The position numbers and the translations under genes were made by a program. From assembly GCA_017303635.1 (NCBI GenBank), contig JAFLCG010000009.1, positions 208,589 through 272,588 on the forward strand: DNA of 64,000 nucleotides, in the 5' to 3' direction. The DNA is from Anaerolineae bacterium (GTDB lineage: Bacteria; Chloroflexota; Anaerolineae; Aggregatilineales; Phototrophicaceae). The notes below the pieces were generated by a model that was not told where the DNA came from, searched no databases, and was given only the letters and a program-made list of their open reading frames with translations. Numbering within the stretch: position 1 is the first letter of the stretch; every line of letters begins with the position of its first letter. Positions 43,780-53,075 of the stretch are shown piece after piece.

Positions 43780-45258
43780 TCACGGCTTCCAGTTGGGGCG
43801 ATAGTCCGCGCCAGCGCTCCACAACGGCGGCAACGTGATCATCGTAGTGGCAATTTGCCGCAGATCGTCCTCATGGGCATTTTCTGCGGGCAGCACCACG
43901 TGCAGCCGCGCGTTGCGCTCACGCACCCGTTCCAGATTTTGCAGAGAGGGTGTCCCGGTCATGCCATCGGTCAAGATCAATGCTCGGCGAACATTCGGCT
44001 TGGCTGCCATCAGGTGATTGATAACACAGTTGATATTGGTGCCACCACTGGTATTCAAACGACCCTTTTCCAGTTTCTCCAGCGGTAGAGCCGAAACAAT
44101 GGTAGAAAACTGAAAAACCTCAGCCTGACCAGAACGCACATAGGGCACCAGCATGCCCAGTAGATGTGGCAGCACCTCATTCATTGAACCAGATACATCC
44201 AGATAGACATGGGCTTTACTGGGTTCTTCCGGCAGGCGAACTCGTACCGTCGCTGGCACTTGCCAGATCGTCCCCGGCACCCCTAGCTTCCGCCGCGCTG
44301 GAGCCAGTCGATCGCGCGCATTGGGCAGCACGCTCGTGCCAGATATTCCGACAATCGGCGTTTTAGCTCTACGCTTGTGCCCACCGCGGCGTGGTCCGAG
44401 GCAGCGCTTCAGGATATGGGAGAACGCGCGACGTGCCTGCTCAGCCGACGTATCCACCTGCATTTCCTTGTCATCTTCGCTGCCGCCCTTTCCCGGTCGC
44501 TTGCTGAGCATGTTACCGGGCAGTTCTTTCGCTAATTTCCGCATGGTTTCGTTCAGCACCGGGTCATCAAAGACTGACGCCTCTGCATCTGGATTGTCAT
44601 GATCACCCAGCAGGAACGGATCGCCTTCAATCCAAACGTAACCATTCTCCTCCGCATACTGGCGGAGCAGTTGCAATATCTCTTCATAGAACGGCATCGA
44701 GACTTGTTTGCTGCCAGGTGGAGGATAGAGGCGCTCGATGATCTGCCGTGTCCCTGACGGCCCACCCGTTGGATACTCCGGGTTCTGAGGCCACCCCACT
44801 GGCGGACGCAAGAGCATACTCGGGAACTTATCAGCAGGATTGAGTGCCTCAAAAAATCCCCGATATTCCGGCTTGGAATAATGTGCCCGTGCCAAACCGG
44901 CGTTGATGATGGCGTCAAAGGCCACGTTATGTGCCGGGGTAACTCGCGGGTAGAGCCGCGTATGCGCCAGTATGATGTGCCACAGTTCATGCATCACCAG
45001 CAGGAAGAGATGTTCATCACGCTGGCAGTATTTATCAGCGAAATCCGGGTTGATGAGCAACCGTGGACGGCGGAGGACTTCCACCGCTGCCGTCGGAATC
45101 TCACGACTGATCTTAATGCCCGCCAACCGGCAGAGCGCCTCCATCTCAATCGTTGCCGCTGGCAAACACCCCACCAGTCGGGACGCCAGATTCGACGCAA
45201 TTGCCGAGTAACCTGTCAGGATATGACGGTTCACAGTAAGACCGTTTCTTCTAACCAT
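43780..45258 (-). CDS. HExxH metallopeptidase-like / VWA domain protein
   Basis: 492 residues. An N-terminal domain with a zinc-type helix H90-ELWH94 (LVMHELWHIILAHTRL; DUF2201-like) is followed by an acidic linker (about 255-275) and a C-terminal VWA-like domain with MIDAS start D354-VSGS358 and ILTDG. The combination occurs as the client of MoxR ATPases. It overlaps the upstream gene: ATG 45258 gives 28 bases of overlap, GTG 45234 gives a four-base GTGA overlap and is an attractive alternative. Third gene of the MoxR operon; substrate unknown. Confidence 0.82.
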   Translation of the reverse strand: MVRRNGLTVNRHILTGYSAIASNLASRLVGCLPAATIEMEALCRLAGIKISREIPTAAVEVLRRPRLLINPDFADKYCQRDEHLFLLVMHELWHIILAHTRLYPRVTPAHNVAFDAIINAGLARAHYSKPEYRGFFEALNPADKFPSMLLRPPVGWPQNPEYPTGGPSGTRQIIERLYPPPGSKQVSMPFYEEILQLLRQYAEENGYVWIEGDPFLLGDHDNPDAEASVFDDPVLNETMRKLAKELPGNMLSKRPGKGGSEDDKEMQVDTSAEQARRAFSHILKRCLGPRRGGHKRRAKTPIVGISGTSVLPNARDRLAPARRKLGVPGTIWQVPATVRVRLPEEPSKAHVYLDVSGSMNEVLPHLLGMLVPYVRSGQAEVFQFSTIVSALPLEKLEKGRLNTSGGTNINCVINHLMAAKPNVRRALILTDGMTGTPSLQNLERVRERNARLHVVLPAENAHEDDLRQIATTMITLPPLWSAGADYRPNWKP

Positions 45259-45920
45259 CCGGTCGATTGCGCCAGCCTTACCAAACGGGGATCATCCGTG
45301 AAAACGACCTGACGCAGATATTGGGGCTCAAAGGCCAGCGGCGCATTATGCAGCAGGACATTCACTCGAGACCGCGCCAGCACATTCAGCACCAGTGCCA
45401 TATCCAGCGCCCGCAAAACATGTGCCGGTTGGCGATTATCATCATCATAGCTTTCGGGTTTATCATCGCCGTTAGCGCTATTGCCACCCGGTATCCGTCC
45501 GTTCAGGACAAAACGCAGGTTGGGGTTCCAGCGATACAGCAGAATTGCCCCCTGTATTTCGTACCCTGACCAAGCTTGATCCAATTGCTCGGCCAGTGCT
45601 GCTGTATCCTGAGGACGTTCCTGAAACGCCTTATAAAGCGCCTCGGCTTGAGGAAACTCCGTATGCAAGGGGCGGTTGAGCAATCGGTAAAAAGGATCAC
45701 CCAATCCGTGCAGTTCAAAGCGCACCAGCTTTGGCATCACTGGCATGATGCGCCACTTTAGTGGCGCGGGTCCCTTCAGCAGTGATGGCTTGGGTGGGGT
45801 GGGCGGCGGTTGAGCCGGTGCCGCGCCAGGCAAACGTGATGCCGCCGGTTGAGATGGACCATTACCTGTCAGGCTGGCAAATGGATTGGCTGGCCCGCCG
45901 CTTTGGCTATCGTCCGTCAT
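45231..45920 (-). CDS. Uncharacterised middle gene of the MoxR-VWA operon
   Basis: 229 residues, not recognised. Residues 1-55 are Pro/Ala-rich and look disordered (LPGAAPAQPPPTPPKPS); the rest is a compact-looking domain with ELHGLGDPFYRLL and a late VFTDDPRLVRLAQSTG. No membrane segment and no catalytic motif seen. Overlaps MoxR by four bases (ATGA) and the VWA gene by 28 or 4, so its product is probably a stoichiometric adaptor between the two. Confidence 0.75.
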   Translation of the reverse strand: MTDDSQSGGPANPFASLTGNGPSQPAASRLPGAAPAQPPPTPPKPSLLKGPAPLKWRIMPVMPKLVRFELHGLGDPFYRLLNRPLHTEFPQAEALYKAFQERPQDTAALAEQLDQAWSGYEIQGAILLYRWNPNLRFVLNGRIPGGNSANGDDKPESYDDDNRQPAHVLRALDMALVLNVLARSRVNVLLHNAPLAFEPQYLRQVVFTDDPRLVRLAQSTGWLEETVLL

Positions 45921-47380
45921 TTGGACATCTCCTCAAACTGCACTTCAAAGGTCATCAAATCTGCGCGAAAACGATCCAACGCTTCCCGCCAGTTCTCTTT
46001 CCGCCACCACTCAGGGAAACCTGCCAGCACGAAGTTACGTTCGAGGATCGCCTGCGGGCCATTCCCCTGTTCAAAACTGGTCAACCAGTCCTTGATGTCA
46101 TTCCAGATATTCAGGTCAGCGCCCGGTCGGAGTGGTTGCTGCATATGGCGCGGTTCCATCAGCTTGGTGGCATAACCCGCCAGCGGTTCCCATGCTGTCG
46201 CCGCCAGGTTACGCCGCAGACGATAGGTCAGGAACATCGCCGTTCCCAGTCCGGCGCGCCGGGCTTCCGAAGTCTCCGCGCCGAGTGCCTGCGTAATCAG
46301 CCGAGACATATCCAGATCGTTGAATCCTAGTTCATCGGCCTTCAATACGCGCTGCAGAGGATCTTTCTCCTCCAGAACCACCCGCCAGCGATCATCATCC
46401 ATCAGGCTGGCAATTTCCCACGCCTGTTTGTGAACAGCCACGATCGTCGCTTCCGAGGGCGGCACTTCTGAGGCAGTCTGTGGCAAGCCATAAACCAACG
46501 CCAGTTCGGTGCTATCCACCAGTTCCGCATCATCCCCTTCCAGCACCCGCCGTGCCGCATGGATAGCCGCCACCGACCGCGCCAGCATCCGCGCCCGGCG
46601 TGGACTTTGTGGAAGTTGTGCTTTTTCCAGCAGATCAACTACGAGGACGATGTAGTCTGTCAGCCATTCGTTGACTTCTGCTTCGACCAGCGGAATGAGT
46701 GATGCCGTCTCCGCCACCAACTCACGCAGTACTTCAGGATGCCAGTCCGGATCAGCATCCATCACATCCACCTGATCTTTCCATGACACGAGGCGGCGGC
46801 GTTCCGCTTTGGAAAGCTGTTTCCAGTCCGGTACCGGCACCACGAAGGGGAAGCGATCTGCCAGCGCCGGGTCGAGCGGTTCAGAGCCGAGGTACTGCGT
46901 CACGCCCTGTGTGGGTATGGCATCCTCTGCCGCTGGAGGATTCATCGCTGACCAGCGATGACGTAATTTCTCCAGGCGAACCCCGGCGACTCGCCGTTCA
47001 TGAATAATCGGGAACATCTTATTCTGTAGATCAGGGCGGCAGCGGGAAACCTCGTCAAAAAAGACGAATTCCGCATCCCAGATTGAACCGGGTGTGGCGA
47101 TGAACTCCAGGCTCTTGTTATCATCCGCCGGTAGAGGAATCCCCACCAGGTCATCATAGTTGAGCAGCGAAGCGTTGTAGTGGCGCATCGATAAGCCCAG
47201 CGCACCAGCCAATCGCTCAATCAGGAGGGATTTTGCCGTACCGTGTGGGCCCACCAACAGCAGCGGCGACTCGGTTGCCAGGGCGGCCAGCAGTACTGCA
47301 TCCAGATGCGACCACCCATGCACATGTAGTGACCGGGTGATACTCATTCGACTGCTGGACTGCACTTCGAGATTCATCAT
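45917..47380 (-). CDS. MoxR-family AAA+ ATPase
   Basis: 487 residues. Walker A GPHGTAKS at 44-51, Walker B VFFDE with D109-E110, and sensor/Arg-finger blocks (SAMNPPAAED, DPALADRF) typical of MoxR/RavA ATPases. A C-terminal half of about 230 residues, mostly helical, has no obvious match. Acts as a chaperone remodelling VWA clients; the client is presumably the HExxH-VWA protein two genes downstream. No clear ribosome-binding site near ATG 47380. Confidence 0.88.
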   Translation of the reverse strand: MMNLEVQSSSRMSITRSLHVHGWSHLDAVLLAALATESPLLLVGPHGTAKSLLIERLAGALGLSMRHYNASLLNYDDLVGIPLPADDNKSLEFIATPGSIWDAEFVFFDEVSRCRPDLQNKMFPIIHERRVAGVRLEKLRHRWSAMNPPAAEDAIPTQGVTQYLGSEPLDPALADRFPFVVPVPDWKQLSKAERRRLVSWKDQVDVMDADPDWHPEVLRELVAETASLIPLVEAEVNEWLTDYIVLVVDLLEKAQLPQSPRRARMLARSVAAIHAARRVLEGDDAELVDSTELALVYGLPQTASEVPPSEATIVAVHKQAWEIASLMDDDRWRVVLEEKDPLQRVLKADELGFNDLDMSRLITQALGAETSEARRAGLGTAMFLTYRLRRNLAATAWEPLAGYATKLMEPRHMQQPLRPGADLNIWNDIKDWLTSFEQGNGPQAILERNFVLAGFPEWWRKENWREALDRFRADLMTFEVQFEEMSK

Positions 47381-47539
47381 GGCGTGTTCTTGTATCCTCG
47401 GCTGACTTGACTACCGGATTGAAACCCGCACCATACAATTTTGTAACATCAGCCATCGATTATACGCAACACCAATAGCCAATGGGATGAGAATTCTCAT
47501 CGCGGATAAGACTCGAACATATCACAGACAATCGTATTT

Positions 47540-47580
47540 GCTCCCCCCATCTTTGGGGGCATTTGGCATGGTGCCATGCC
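47540..47580. other. Two adjacent inverted repeats between divergent MoxR and M20 genes
   Basis: GCTCCC (47540-47545) pairs with GGGGGC (47555-47560); next to it GGCATGG-TG-CCATGCC (47565-47580) is a perfect 7+2+7 dyad. They sit 50 bases before the M20 start in a 249-base divergent gap and could be operator or transcript structures. No clear -35/-10 pair was identified. Confidence 0.3.
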
Positions 47581-47629
47581 GAGTGGATATACTGTCACCG
47601 CAAATCAACACTGTTCTAGAGGAATCATC

Positions 47630-48805
47630 ATGACGACCATTCTGGAAATGGCACAGGAACTAAGCCCGGCCATCATCGCCTGGCGGCGGGATATCCACGC
47701 CCATCCTGAACTCAACTTTCAGGAAGTCCGTACTGCCAAGCTGGTAGCGGATACGTTGCGGGAAATGGGCCTTGAACCACAAACCCAGGTCGGCAAAACC
47801 GGCGTGGTTGCCAAAATCGGTAGTGGTAAGCCTGTCATTGGGATCCGGGCTGACATGGACGCTCTGCCTATCGAAGAAGCCAGCGGCGTGGACTTTAGGT
47901 CTCAAAATCCGGGTGTGATGCACGCCTGTGGTCATGATGCACACACCGCTATCCTGCTCGGCATCGCTCGCATTCTCACACTGCTGCCAGAACGCCCCGC
48001 TGGTGAAATTCGCCTACTCTTCCAACCTGCCGAAGAAGCCGAAGACAACGAAGGCAAAAGTGGGGCCGTCCGCATGATTGAGGACGGAGCGTTGGAAGGC
48101 GTGGATACAGTCATCGCTCTGCACACCGCCAGCACGCTTGAAACTGGCAAGATCATGCTCAATGATGGGCCGAACACCGCCGCCGTGGACAGTTTCAAAG
48201 CCACCATCCTCGGCAAAGGCGGTCATGGAGCGTATCCTCACCAAACTATCGACCCGATTTTCATCCTCGCGCAAGTCATCAACGCCATTCATGGCATCCG
48301 CGCCCGCCGTATTAATCCGGTGCGTCCTTCCGTCATCTCAATCGGAGCCGTTCACACCGGCACGGTAAATAACGTGATCCCGCAGGAAGTCGAGATGATT
48401 GGCACGATCCGCAGCTATGACGAAGAAACTCGTCAGCAGCTTTGGACCGATTTGGAACAGGCTTTTGGTGTAGCGCGGGCCTTGGGTGGCGATTTTAAAC
48501 TACAGATCACCCCTGGCTATCCTGCTCAATATAACGACACAGCCGTAGTCGAAACGATCAAGCAAGTCACGCGGGAATTTGCTGGCGAAGATGCACTTAG
48601 CGAACCTGAAGCAGGCATGGGTGCCGAAGACTTTGCCTACATGACCCGTCTGGCCCCCGGGGCGATGTTCATGTTGGGCGGCAAATACGATGACGAACAT
48701 CGCCCGCACCATGCGCCGAACTTTGCCCTGGATGAGGATTCATTCCATATTGGAGCAGCCGTACTGGCAGAATCTGCAATCCGACTCCTCAAACAGAAGG
48801 CCTAA
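47630..48805 (+). CDS. M20-family amidohydrolase (IAA-amino acid/hippurate hydrolase type)
   Basis: 391 residues from ATG 47630, 6 bases after AGAGGA; the frame is open to 47576. Metal-dependent hydrolase of N-acyl amino acids: GIRADMDALP, MHACGHDAHTA, FQPAEEAE and the late GAEDFAYM are the binuclear metal and catalytic blocks of the M20D branch. It releases amino acids from N-acyl conjugates; the exact substrate is open. Confidence 0.92.
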   Translation: MTTILEMAQELSPAIIAWRRDIHAHPELNFQEVRTAKLVADTLREMGLEPQTQVGKTGVVAKIGSGKPVIGIRADMDALPIEEASGVDFRSQNPGVMHACGHDAHTAILLGIARILTLLPERPAGEIRLLFQPAEEAEDNEGKSGAVRMIEDGALEGVDTVIALHTASTLETGKIMLNDGPNTAAVDSFKATILGKGGHGAYPHQTIDPIFILAQVINAIHGIRARRINPVRPSVISIGAVHTGTVNNVIPQEVEMIGTIRSYDEETRQQLWTDLEQAFGVARALGGDFKLQITPGYPAQYNDTAVVETIKQVTREFAGEDALSEPEAGMGAEDFAYMTRLAPGAMFMLGGKYDDEHRPHHAPNFALDEDSFHIGAAVLAESAIRLLKQKA

Positions 48806-48840
48806 ACATACGAGTTCGCTGGTAGTAGCAGTCTGGATTC

Positions 48841-48873
48841 CCCCTTCCCCGTCGCTGACAGTGGGGAAAGGGG
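48841..48873 (+). other. GC-rich hairpin between M20 and ThDP enzyme genes
   Basis: CCCCTTCCCC (48841-48850) can pair with GGGGAAAGGGG (48863-48873) with one bulged A. No T-tract. Likely an mRNA-stabilising or partial-termination structure inside a two-gene operon. Confidence 0.45.
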
Positions 48874-48892
48874 CCATAGGATAGGGGTTCGG

Positions 48893-50524
48893 ATGTATAT
48901 ACTTGGCGGAGAATTGGTGGCGCGCAGCCTGAAAGCGCAGGGTATCAGTACCATCTACACGCTCTGCGGCGGTCATATCATGCCCATCTACGAGGGCTGC
49001 GTCAATAACGGTATCGCCGTCATCGACACCCGCCATGAGCAGGCTGCCGCCCATGCAGCCGATGCCCACGCACGGCTGACCCGCAACATTGGTGTAGCCG
49101 TCGTTACAGCAGGCCCCGGCGTGACCGATGCCGTCACCGGAATCGCCAACGCCTACGAAGCTCGCAGTCCAGTGCTGCTGATCGGTGGAGCCGCCCCTTT
49201 GCGCACCAAAGGCATGGGGGCGCTCCAGGAAATGCCCCAAACCGGGTTATTCAAGGACATCACCAAAGCCAGCTTCACTATCACTGAAACCGAACGCATT
49301 CCGGAACAACTGGAGGAAGCATACAAAGCGGCCCTCACTGGTCGCCCAGGCCCGGTCTTCGTCGAACTACCGTTTGATGTACTGTTCAACGCCGTCGAAC
49401 CACCGCCCATCCCGGATCGAGTTCGGATTGCGCCCATCGAGCCGGATCCGGGTTCAATCACCCGCCTGTTTGAACTCCTCCGCGCCGCCAAAAAGCCAAT
49501 TCTCATCGCCGGGACTCAAGTCTATTGGGACGATGCGAGCCTTCCCCTGCGTGAACTCACAGACCAAACCGCCATCCCGGTCTTCACCAATGGCGGCGGA
49601 CGCGGCACACTGCCAATGACCCATCCGCATTGCTTCAAATCTGCCCGCAGCGCCGCCCTTCGCAAATCCGATCTGGTCATGCTGATCGGCACGTCTCTGG
49701 ACTTTCGCCTCAAATACGGGCAAGAGGATTGGAACCCGGAAGCCAAACTCATCCAGATCGAGAACGACCCATCTGAACTGAACCATAACCGGCAGGCTGA
49801 TATCGCTATGGTTGCCGATGCACGCATGGTTCTGGAGGCATTGTCCGAAGGATTACAGGGAATTCGCTACGATGACTGGTTGAGTGAAATCCGCCAGCAG
49901 GAAGACCGCAAGAATGCCGAGTTGGAACAGTGGAAACAGTTGCCAGATGTACCGCTGAATCACTTCCGCTTCGGGGCCGTCCTCAATGATGTCATCGACG
50001 AGAACACCATCGTCATTGGCGACGGTGGCGATATAGTCAGCGCCTGCGCCAAAGTGATTGACATCACCTCCCCCGGTCAGTGGCTCGATCCCGGCCCACT
50101 GGGTTGCCTCGGCGTGGGGATGCCCTTCGCCCTCGCTGCCAAACATCTCTATCCAGAAAAGCGCGTGCTGGTCATCAGTGGAGATGGATCATTTGGACTG
50201 AACGGCTTTGAGTTCGATACCGCCCGGCGCTTTAACCTGCCGATTGTCTGCATCGTTGGCAATGACGCCGGTTGGGGGCAAATCCGCAGCCCTGCCATGA
50301 AGATGCTAGGCATCGAACGTCCCACCGCCACCTCCTTGGCACTCACCCACTATGAAAAAGTCGTGGAAGCCCTCGGCGGCTATGGCGAGTTCGTCGAACA
50401 CCCCGATGATATTGGCCCGGCACTGGAACGCGCTTTCGCCAGTGGGCTGCCCGCCTGCATCAACGTCCCAATCGACCCCAAGGGAATGCTCAAAACCAAC
50501 GCGAGCATGCCGTATATCGTTTAG
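48893..50524 (+). CDS. ThDP-dependent enzyme, ILVBL/2-hydroxyacyl-CoA lyase-like
   Basis: 543 residues of the acetolactate synthase superfamily. The ThDP glutamate is in DTRHEQAAAHA and the Mg/ThDP motif is GDGSFGLNGFEFD to GNDAGWGQIR. YTLCGGHIMPIY, AGPGVTDAVTGIANA, MGALQEMPQ and GNDAGW match, as I recall them, human ILVBL (HACL2) and hydroxyacyl-CoA lyases more closely than IlvB. Cleavage of 2-hydroxyacyl-CoA to an aldehyde and formyl-CoA is therefore a better guess than acetolactate synthesis, for which ilvBN already exists at 7363. No small subunit accompanies it. Confidence 0.75.
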   Translation: MYILGGELVARSLKAQGISTIYTLCGGHIMPIYEGCVNNGIAVIDTRHEQAAAHAADAHARLTRNIGVAVVTAGPGVTDAVTGIANAYEARSPVLLIGGAAPLRTKGMGALQEMPQTGLFKDITKASFTITETERIPEQLEEAYKAALTGRPGPVFVELPFDVLFNAVEPPPIPDRVRIAPIEPDPGSITRLFELLRAAKKPILIAGTQVYWDDASLPLRELTDQTAIPVFTNGGGRGTLPMTHPHCFKSARSAALRKSDLVMLIGTSLDFRLKYGQEDWNPEAKLIQIENDPSELNHNRQADIAMVADARMVLEALSEGLQGIRYDDWLSEIRQQEDRKNAELEQWKQLPDVPLNHFRFGAVLNDVIDENTIVIGDGGDIVSACAKVIDITSPGQWLDPGPLGCLGVGMPFALAAKHLYPEKRVLVISGDGSFGLNGFEFDTARRFNLPIVCIVGNDAGWGQIRSPAMKMLGIERPTATSLALTHYEKVVEALGGYGEFVEHPDDIGPALERAFASGLPACINVPIDPKGMLKTNASMPYIV

Positions 50525-50530
50525 GATTGA

Positions 50531-51013
50531 TTACGCCTTACCAAAGTGATTTACGTCTAATCGTCCATCAAGAAGGTCACGATCGGTGTCTTCACCTTCT
50601 GAAGGGACGAATCCCCGCCATCCTACAACAGCGGAATTAGCTCCACCTTCCGAGTAAATCAACACAACTGAGATTGGCGTATCAATACTGGTAAAGAATA
50701 GATGAAACAGTTCAGAATTATGTTGCCCGGAGCCTATAGCAAACTTAATCTCGCTCAATCCCCCCCACTCAGGCAAGAGATTGGTGAAAGCACATTCATG
50801 AAGTTGCCCATCGGGGCAATTTGTCATTGCCAGAGAAATAAGACTTGATGCGGCCATGCCTTGTACTTCTAACTCGCGCCCCTCTAACAAATGGCGGATA
50901 AATATCTCTCCTCTGGTTTGAGCAGCCCAAGGGTTAGAGAAAGCTAGCACACAAATTACGACTGCCATGATCAAAAGGGCAGGAAGAACAAGCAAGAGGA
51001 GCTTTCTTCGCAT
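50531..51013 (-). CDS. Exported or membrane-anchored protein of unknown function
   Basis: 160 residues, unrecognised. RRKLLLLVLPALLIMAVVI is a signal anchor or signal peptide, followed by a polar domain of about 130 residues with two Cys (NCPDGQLHEC) that could form a disulfide. Starts 11 bases after the stop of the [2Fe-2S] protein on the same strand. Ribosome-binding site is poor. Ends 6 bases from the convergent ThDP enzyme gene. Confidence 0.6.
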   Translation of the reverse strand: MRRKLLLLVLPALLIMAVVICVLAFSNPWAAQTRGEIFIRHLLEGRELEVQGMAASSLISLAMTNCPDGQLHECAFTNLLPEWGGLSEIKFAIGSGQHNSELFHLFFTSIDTPISVVLIYSEGGANSAVVGWRGFVPSEGEDTDRDLLDGRLDVNHFGKA

Positions 51014-51024
51014 GTTTAGGAGAC

Positions 51025-51327
51025 CTAATCCGACTCAACTTGTGGCATCAGCGGCTGAACATGCTCGCGAACGATAGTTTCGATCTGTTCCGGCGTGACT
51101 TCGTTGAGAACAACAGGGGTGGGATAGATCACCACATTCGGCCCGGCACCACACATACTCAGGCAGTTGGCGATCTCCAGCTTGATTGGACGAGGATACG
51201 CATCGCCGTTGAGCGCGTCAATCTGCGGCTCCAGTATCTTTAGGATAGCATCCGCCCGGCGGCTCATGTTGCAGTATTGCCCCCGGCATACCACGACCCG
51301 CACCTTACGAGATGTCGACTCGCTCAA
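51025..51327 (-). CDS. Thioredoxin-like [2Fe-2S] ferredoxin domain protein
   Basis: 100 residues, NuoE/Shethna-type. Four Cys in the expected pattern: CRGQYC near residues 14-19 and CLSMC near 54-58, followed by GAGPNVVIYP. Carries electrons or serves a subunit role in hydrogenase- or NuoE-like complexes; no partner is near. The frame begins with TTG at 51327 just after an in-frame stop; no strong ribosome-binding site, so the start could lie a few codons on. Confidence 0.85.
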   Translation of the reverse strand: MSESTSRKVRVVVCRGQYCNMSRRADAILKILEPQIDALNGDAYPRPIKLEIANCLSMCGAGPNVVIYPTPVVLNEVTPEQIETIVREHVQPLMPQVESD

Positions 51328-51453
51328 ATGGAACAGCTTTCATTACACGTCAATTTATCGAGATTCAACCTCAAGTCATTGTAACATTAAGTAATGCATT
51401 ACCTGTTCTTTTCCTGCATAACAGGTGTTTTTTCACATTTGTTCAACAGATGC

Positions 51454-53073
51454 TCAAAACGCCGCTACCTGTCCATCCTTCCTTGGATCACTACCGCCGA
51501 ACAACACACCACTTTCGGCATCCCGCCGGATAATCTGACCATCCCCAAAGATGCCCCTGCCCCGCCCACTCACCGGCCTCACCCGATGCCCCAACTCGGC
51601 CAATCGTGCCATCGTCGCCGTTGGCAAGCCTTCTTCCAATGCCAACACACTGTCACCAGTACCTTCTTCCAGGCACCATCGTGGCAGGTTCAAAGCTTCT
51701 TGCGGATTCAGGTCATCATCCACCATGGCACTCACCATTTGGAAATGCCCCTGTGGCTGCATAAAACCACCCATCACCCCAAAAGATGCCCACAATTCAC
51801 CATTCTTGGTTGCCATCGCTGGAATGATAGTATGGTACGGTCGCTTGCCGCCCTCCAGCACATTTGGATGTCCAGCTTCCAGGCTGAAATTAGCTCCCCG
51901 GTTTTGCAGGAATACCCCGGTGCCCTCTGCTACAACACCGCTGCCCCAGCCATAGTACAGACTATTGATGAATGAACAGGCATTTCCGTCTCCATCCACC
52001 ACCGAAAGGTACACGGTATCCGACCCCGGTAATGGTGCACCGTAGGACGGTGGCTGCATCGCCATGCCTGCCGAAACCAGTGCCCGCCGATCCGCAGCAT
52101 ACTGCTTATCCAGCAAGCCTTTGACCGGTACTCGCGCCCGTTCCGGATCACTGATATACCGACGCGCATCCGCAAAAGCCAGTCGCATGGCTTCCACCGT
52201 CAGATGAATCCGCTCTGGTGAATCCCAGGCCCAGTTGCTCAATGACCACCCTTCAGCAATATTGAGGCTAATCAGCGCCGCCAAACCTTGTCCGTTCGGT
52301 GGATGTTCGTAGACCGTCACCCCACGATAATCCGTCGAAATCGGATCACCCCAGGTTGAACGATGCGCTCGCAAATCGTCCCGAGTCATCAGGTTACCCA
52401 GTGGTTCCAAAGTCTTGATAATCGCCTCAGCAACCGGACCATTGTAGAAGGCCTCTGGCCCACCTTCTGACACCTGTTCAAACGTTTTAGCTAATCCTGG
52501 TAAACGGACGACCTGACCCACTCCCGGCGCTCGTCCCCCAGGCAGGTAATCCTCTGTATTTACCCCGGCTACCAGCACGGGCTCGCTCATTTGCCAGGCT
52601 GCACCAAACACGGGTTGTACTGGATAACCATTTCGAGCATAGGCAATCGGTTCGACCAGGACCTGTCTCAACGTCATAGTCCCATGCCGCTGCAACAGGT
52701 CATGCCAGCCCATACAAGCACCCGGTACCGTAATGCTATGCGGACTCCGTTCTGGAATGACCGTATAACCTAGCCTGTGCAGATGGTCAGCCGTCAATGC
52801 AGATGGGCTCCGACCACTGCCATTCAAAGCCGTGATTTGCTTCGTCCTGGCATCAAAATAGAGCGCAAAACAATCGCCCCCAATACCAGTCGATGCCGGC
52901 TCAGTCACGTTGAGCATTGCTGCGGTGGCTATGGCCGCATCAGCGGCATTACCGCCCTGTCGCAGGATTTGTAAACCCGCCTGTGATGCCAGTGGATTAC
53001 TGGAGGCCACCATCCCACGCCGTCCAGCGACCATAGAACGTCGTGAACGGAAGTCAAACGACATAGGTTTCAC
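51454..53073 (-). CDS. ggt: Gamma-glutamyltransferase-family protein
   Basis: Ntn hydrolase removing or transferring gamma-glutamyl groups from glutathione-like substrates; made as a precursor that self-cleaves before a Thr. 539 residues. The predicted nucleophile is T353 in GSDTVYLSVVD; GKRPYHTIIPAM and GVMGGFMQPQ are family blocks. No signal peptide, so cytoplasmic, as in YwrD-like members. Starts with GTG two bases after the livF stop, so it is probably the last gene of the liv operon and may provide or recycle amino acids. Confidence 0.9.
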   Translation of the reverse strand: MKPMSFDFRSRRSMVAGRRGMVASSNPLASQAGLQILRQGGNAADAAIATAAMLNVTEPASTGIGGDCFALYFDARTKQITALNGSGRSPSALTADHLHRLGYTVIPERSPHSITVPGACMGWHDLLQRHGTMTLRQVLVEPIAYARNGYPVQPVFGAAWQMSEPVLVAGVNTEDYLPGGRAPGVGQVVRLPGLAKTFEQVSEGGPEAFYNGPVAEAIIKTLEPLGNLMTRDDLRAHRSTWGDPISTDYRGVTVYEHPPNGQGLAALISLNIAEGWSLSNWAWDSPERIHLTVEAMRLAFADARRYISDPERARVPVKGLLDKQYAADRRALVSAGMAMQPPSYGAPLPGSDTVYLSVVDGDGNACSFINSLYYGWGSGVVAEGTGVFLQNRGANFSLEAGHPNVLEGGKRPYHTIIPAMATKNGELWASFGVMGGFMQPQGHFQMVSAMVDDDLNPQEALNLPRWCLEEGTGDSVLALEEGLPTATMARLAELGHRVRPVSGRGRGIFGDGQIIRRDAESGVLFGGSDPRKDGQVAAF

Positions 53074-53075
53074 AA

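Noticed and set aside
51394..51975. 193-codon plus-strand frame, rich in His and Pro
   Set aside because: Antisense to the 3' half of ggt, which has strong family motifs; the His/Pro richness is a codon-complement artefact.
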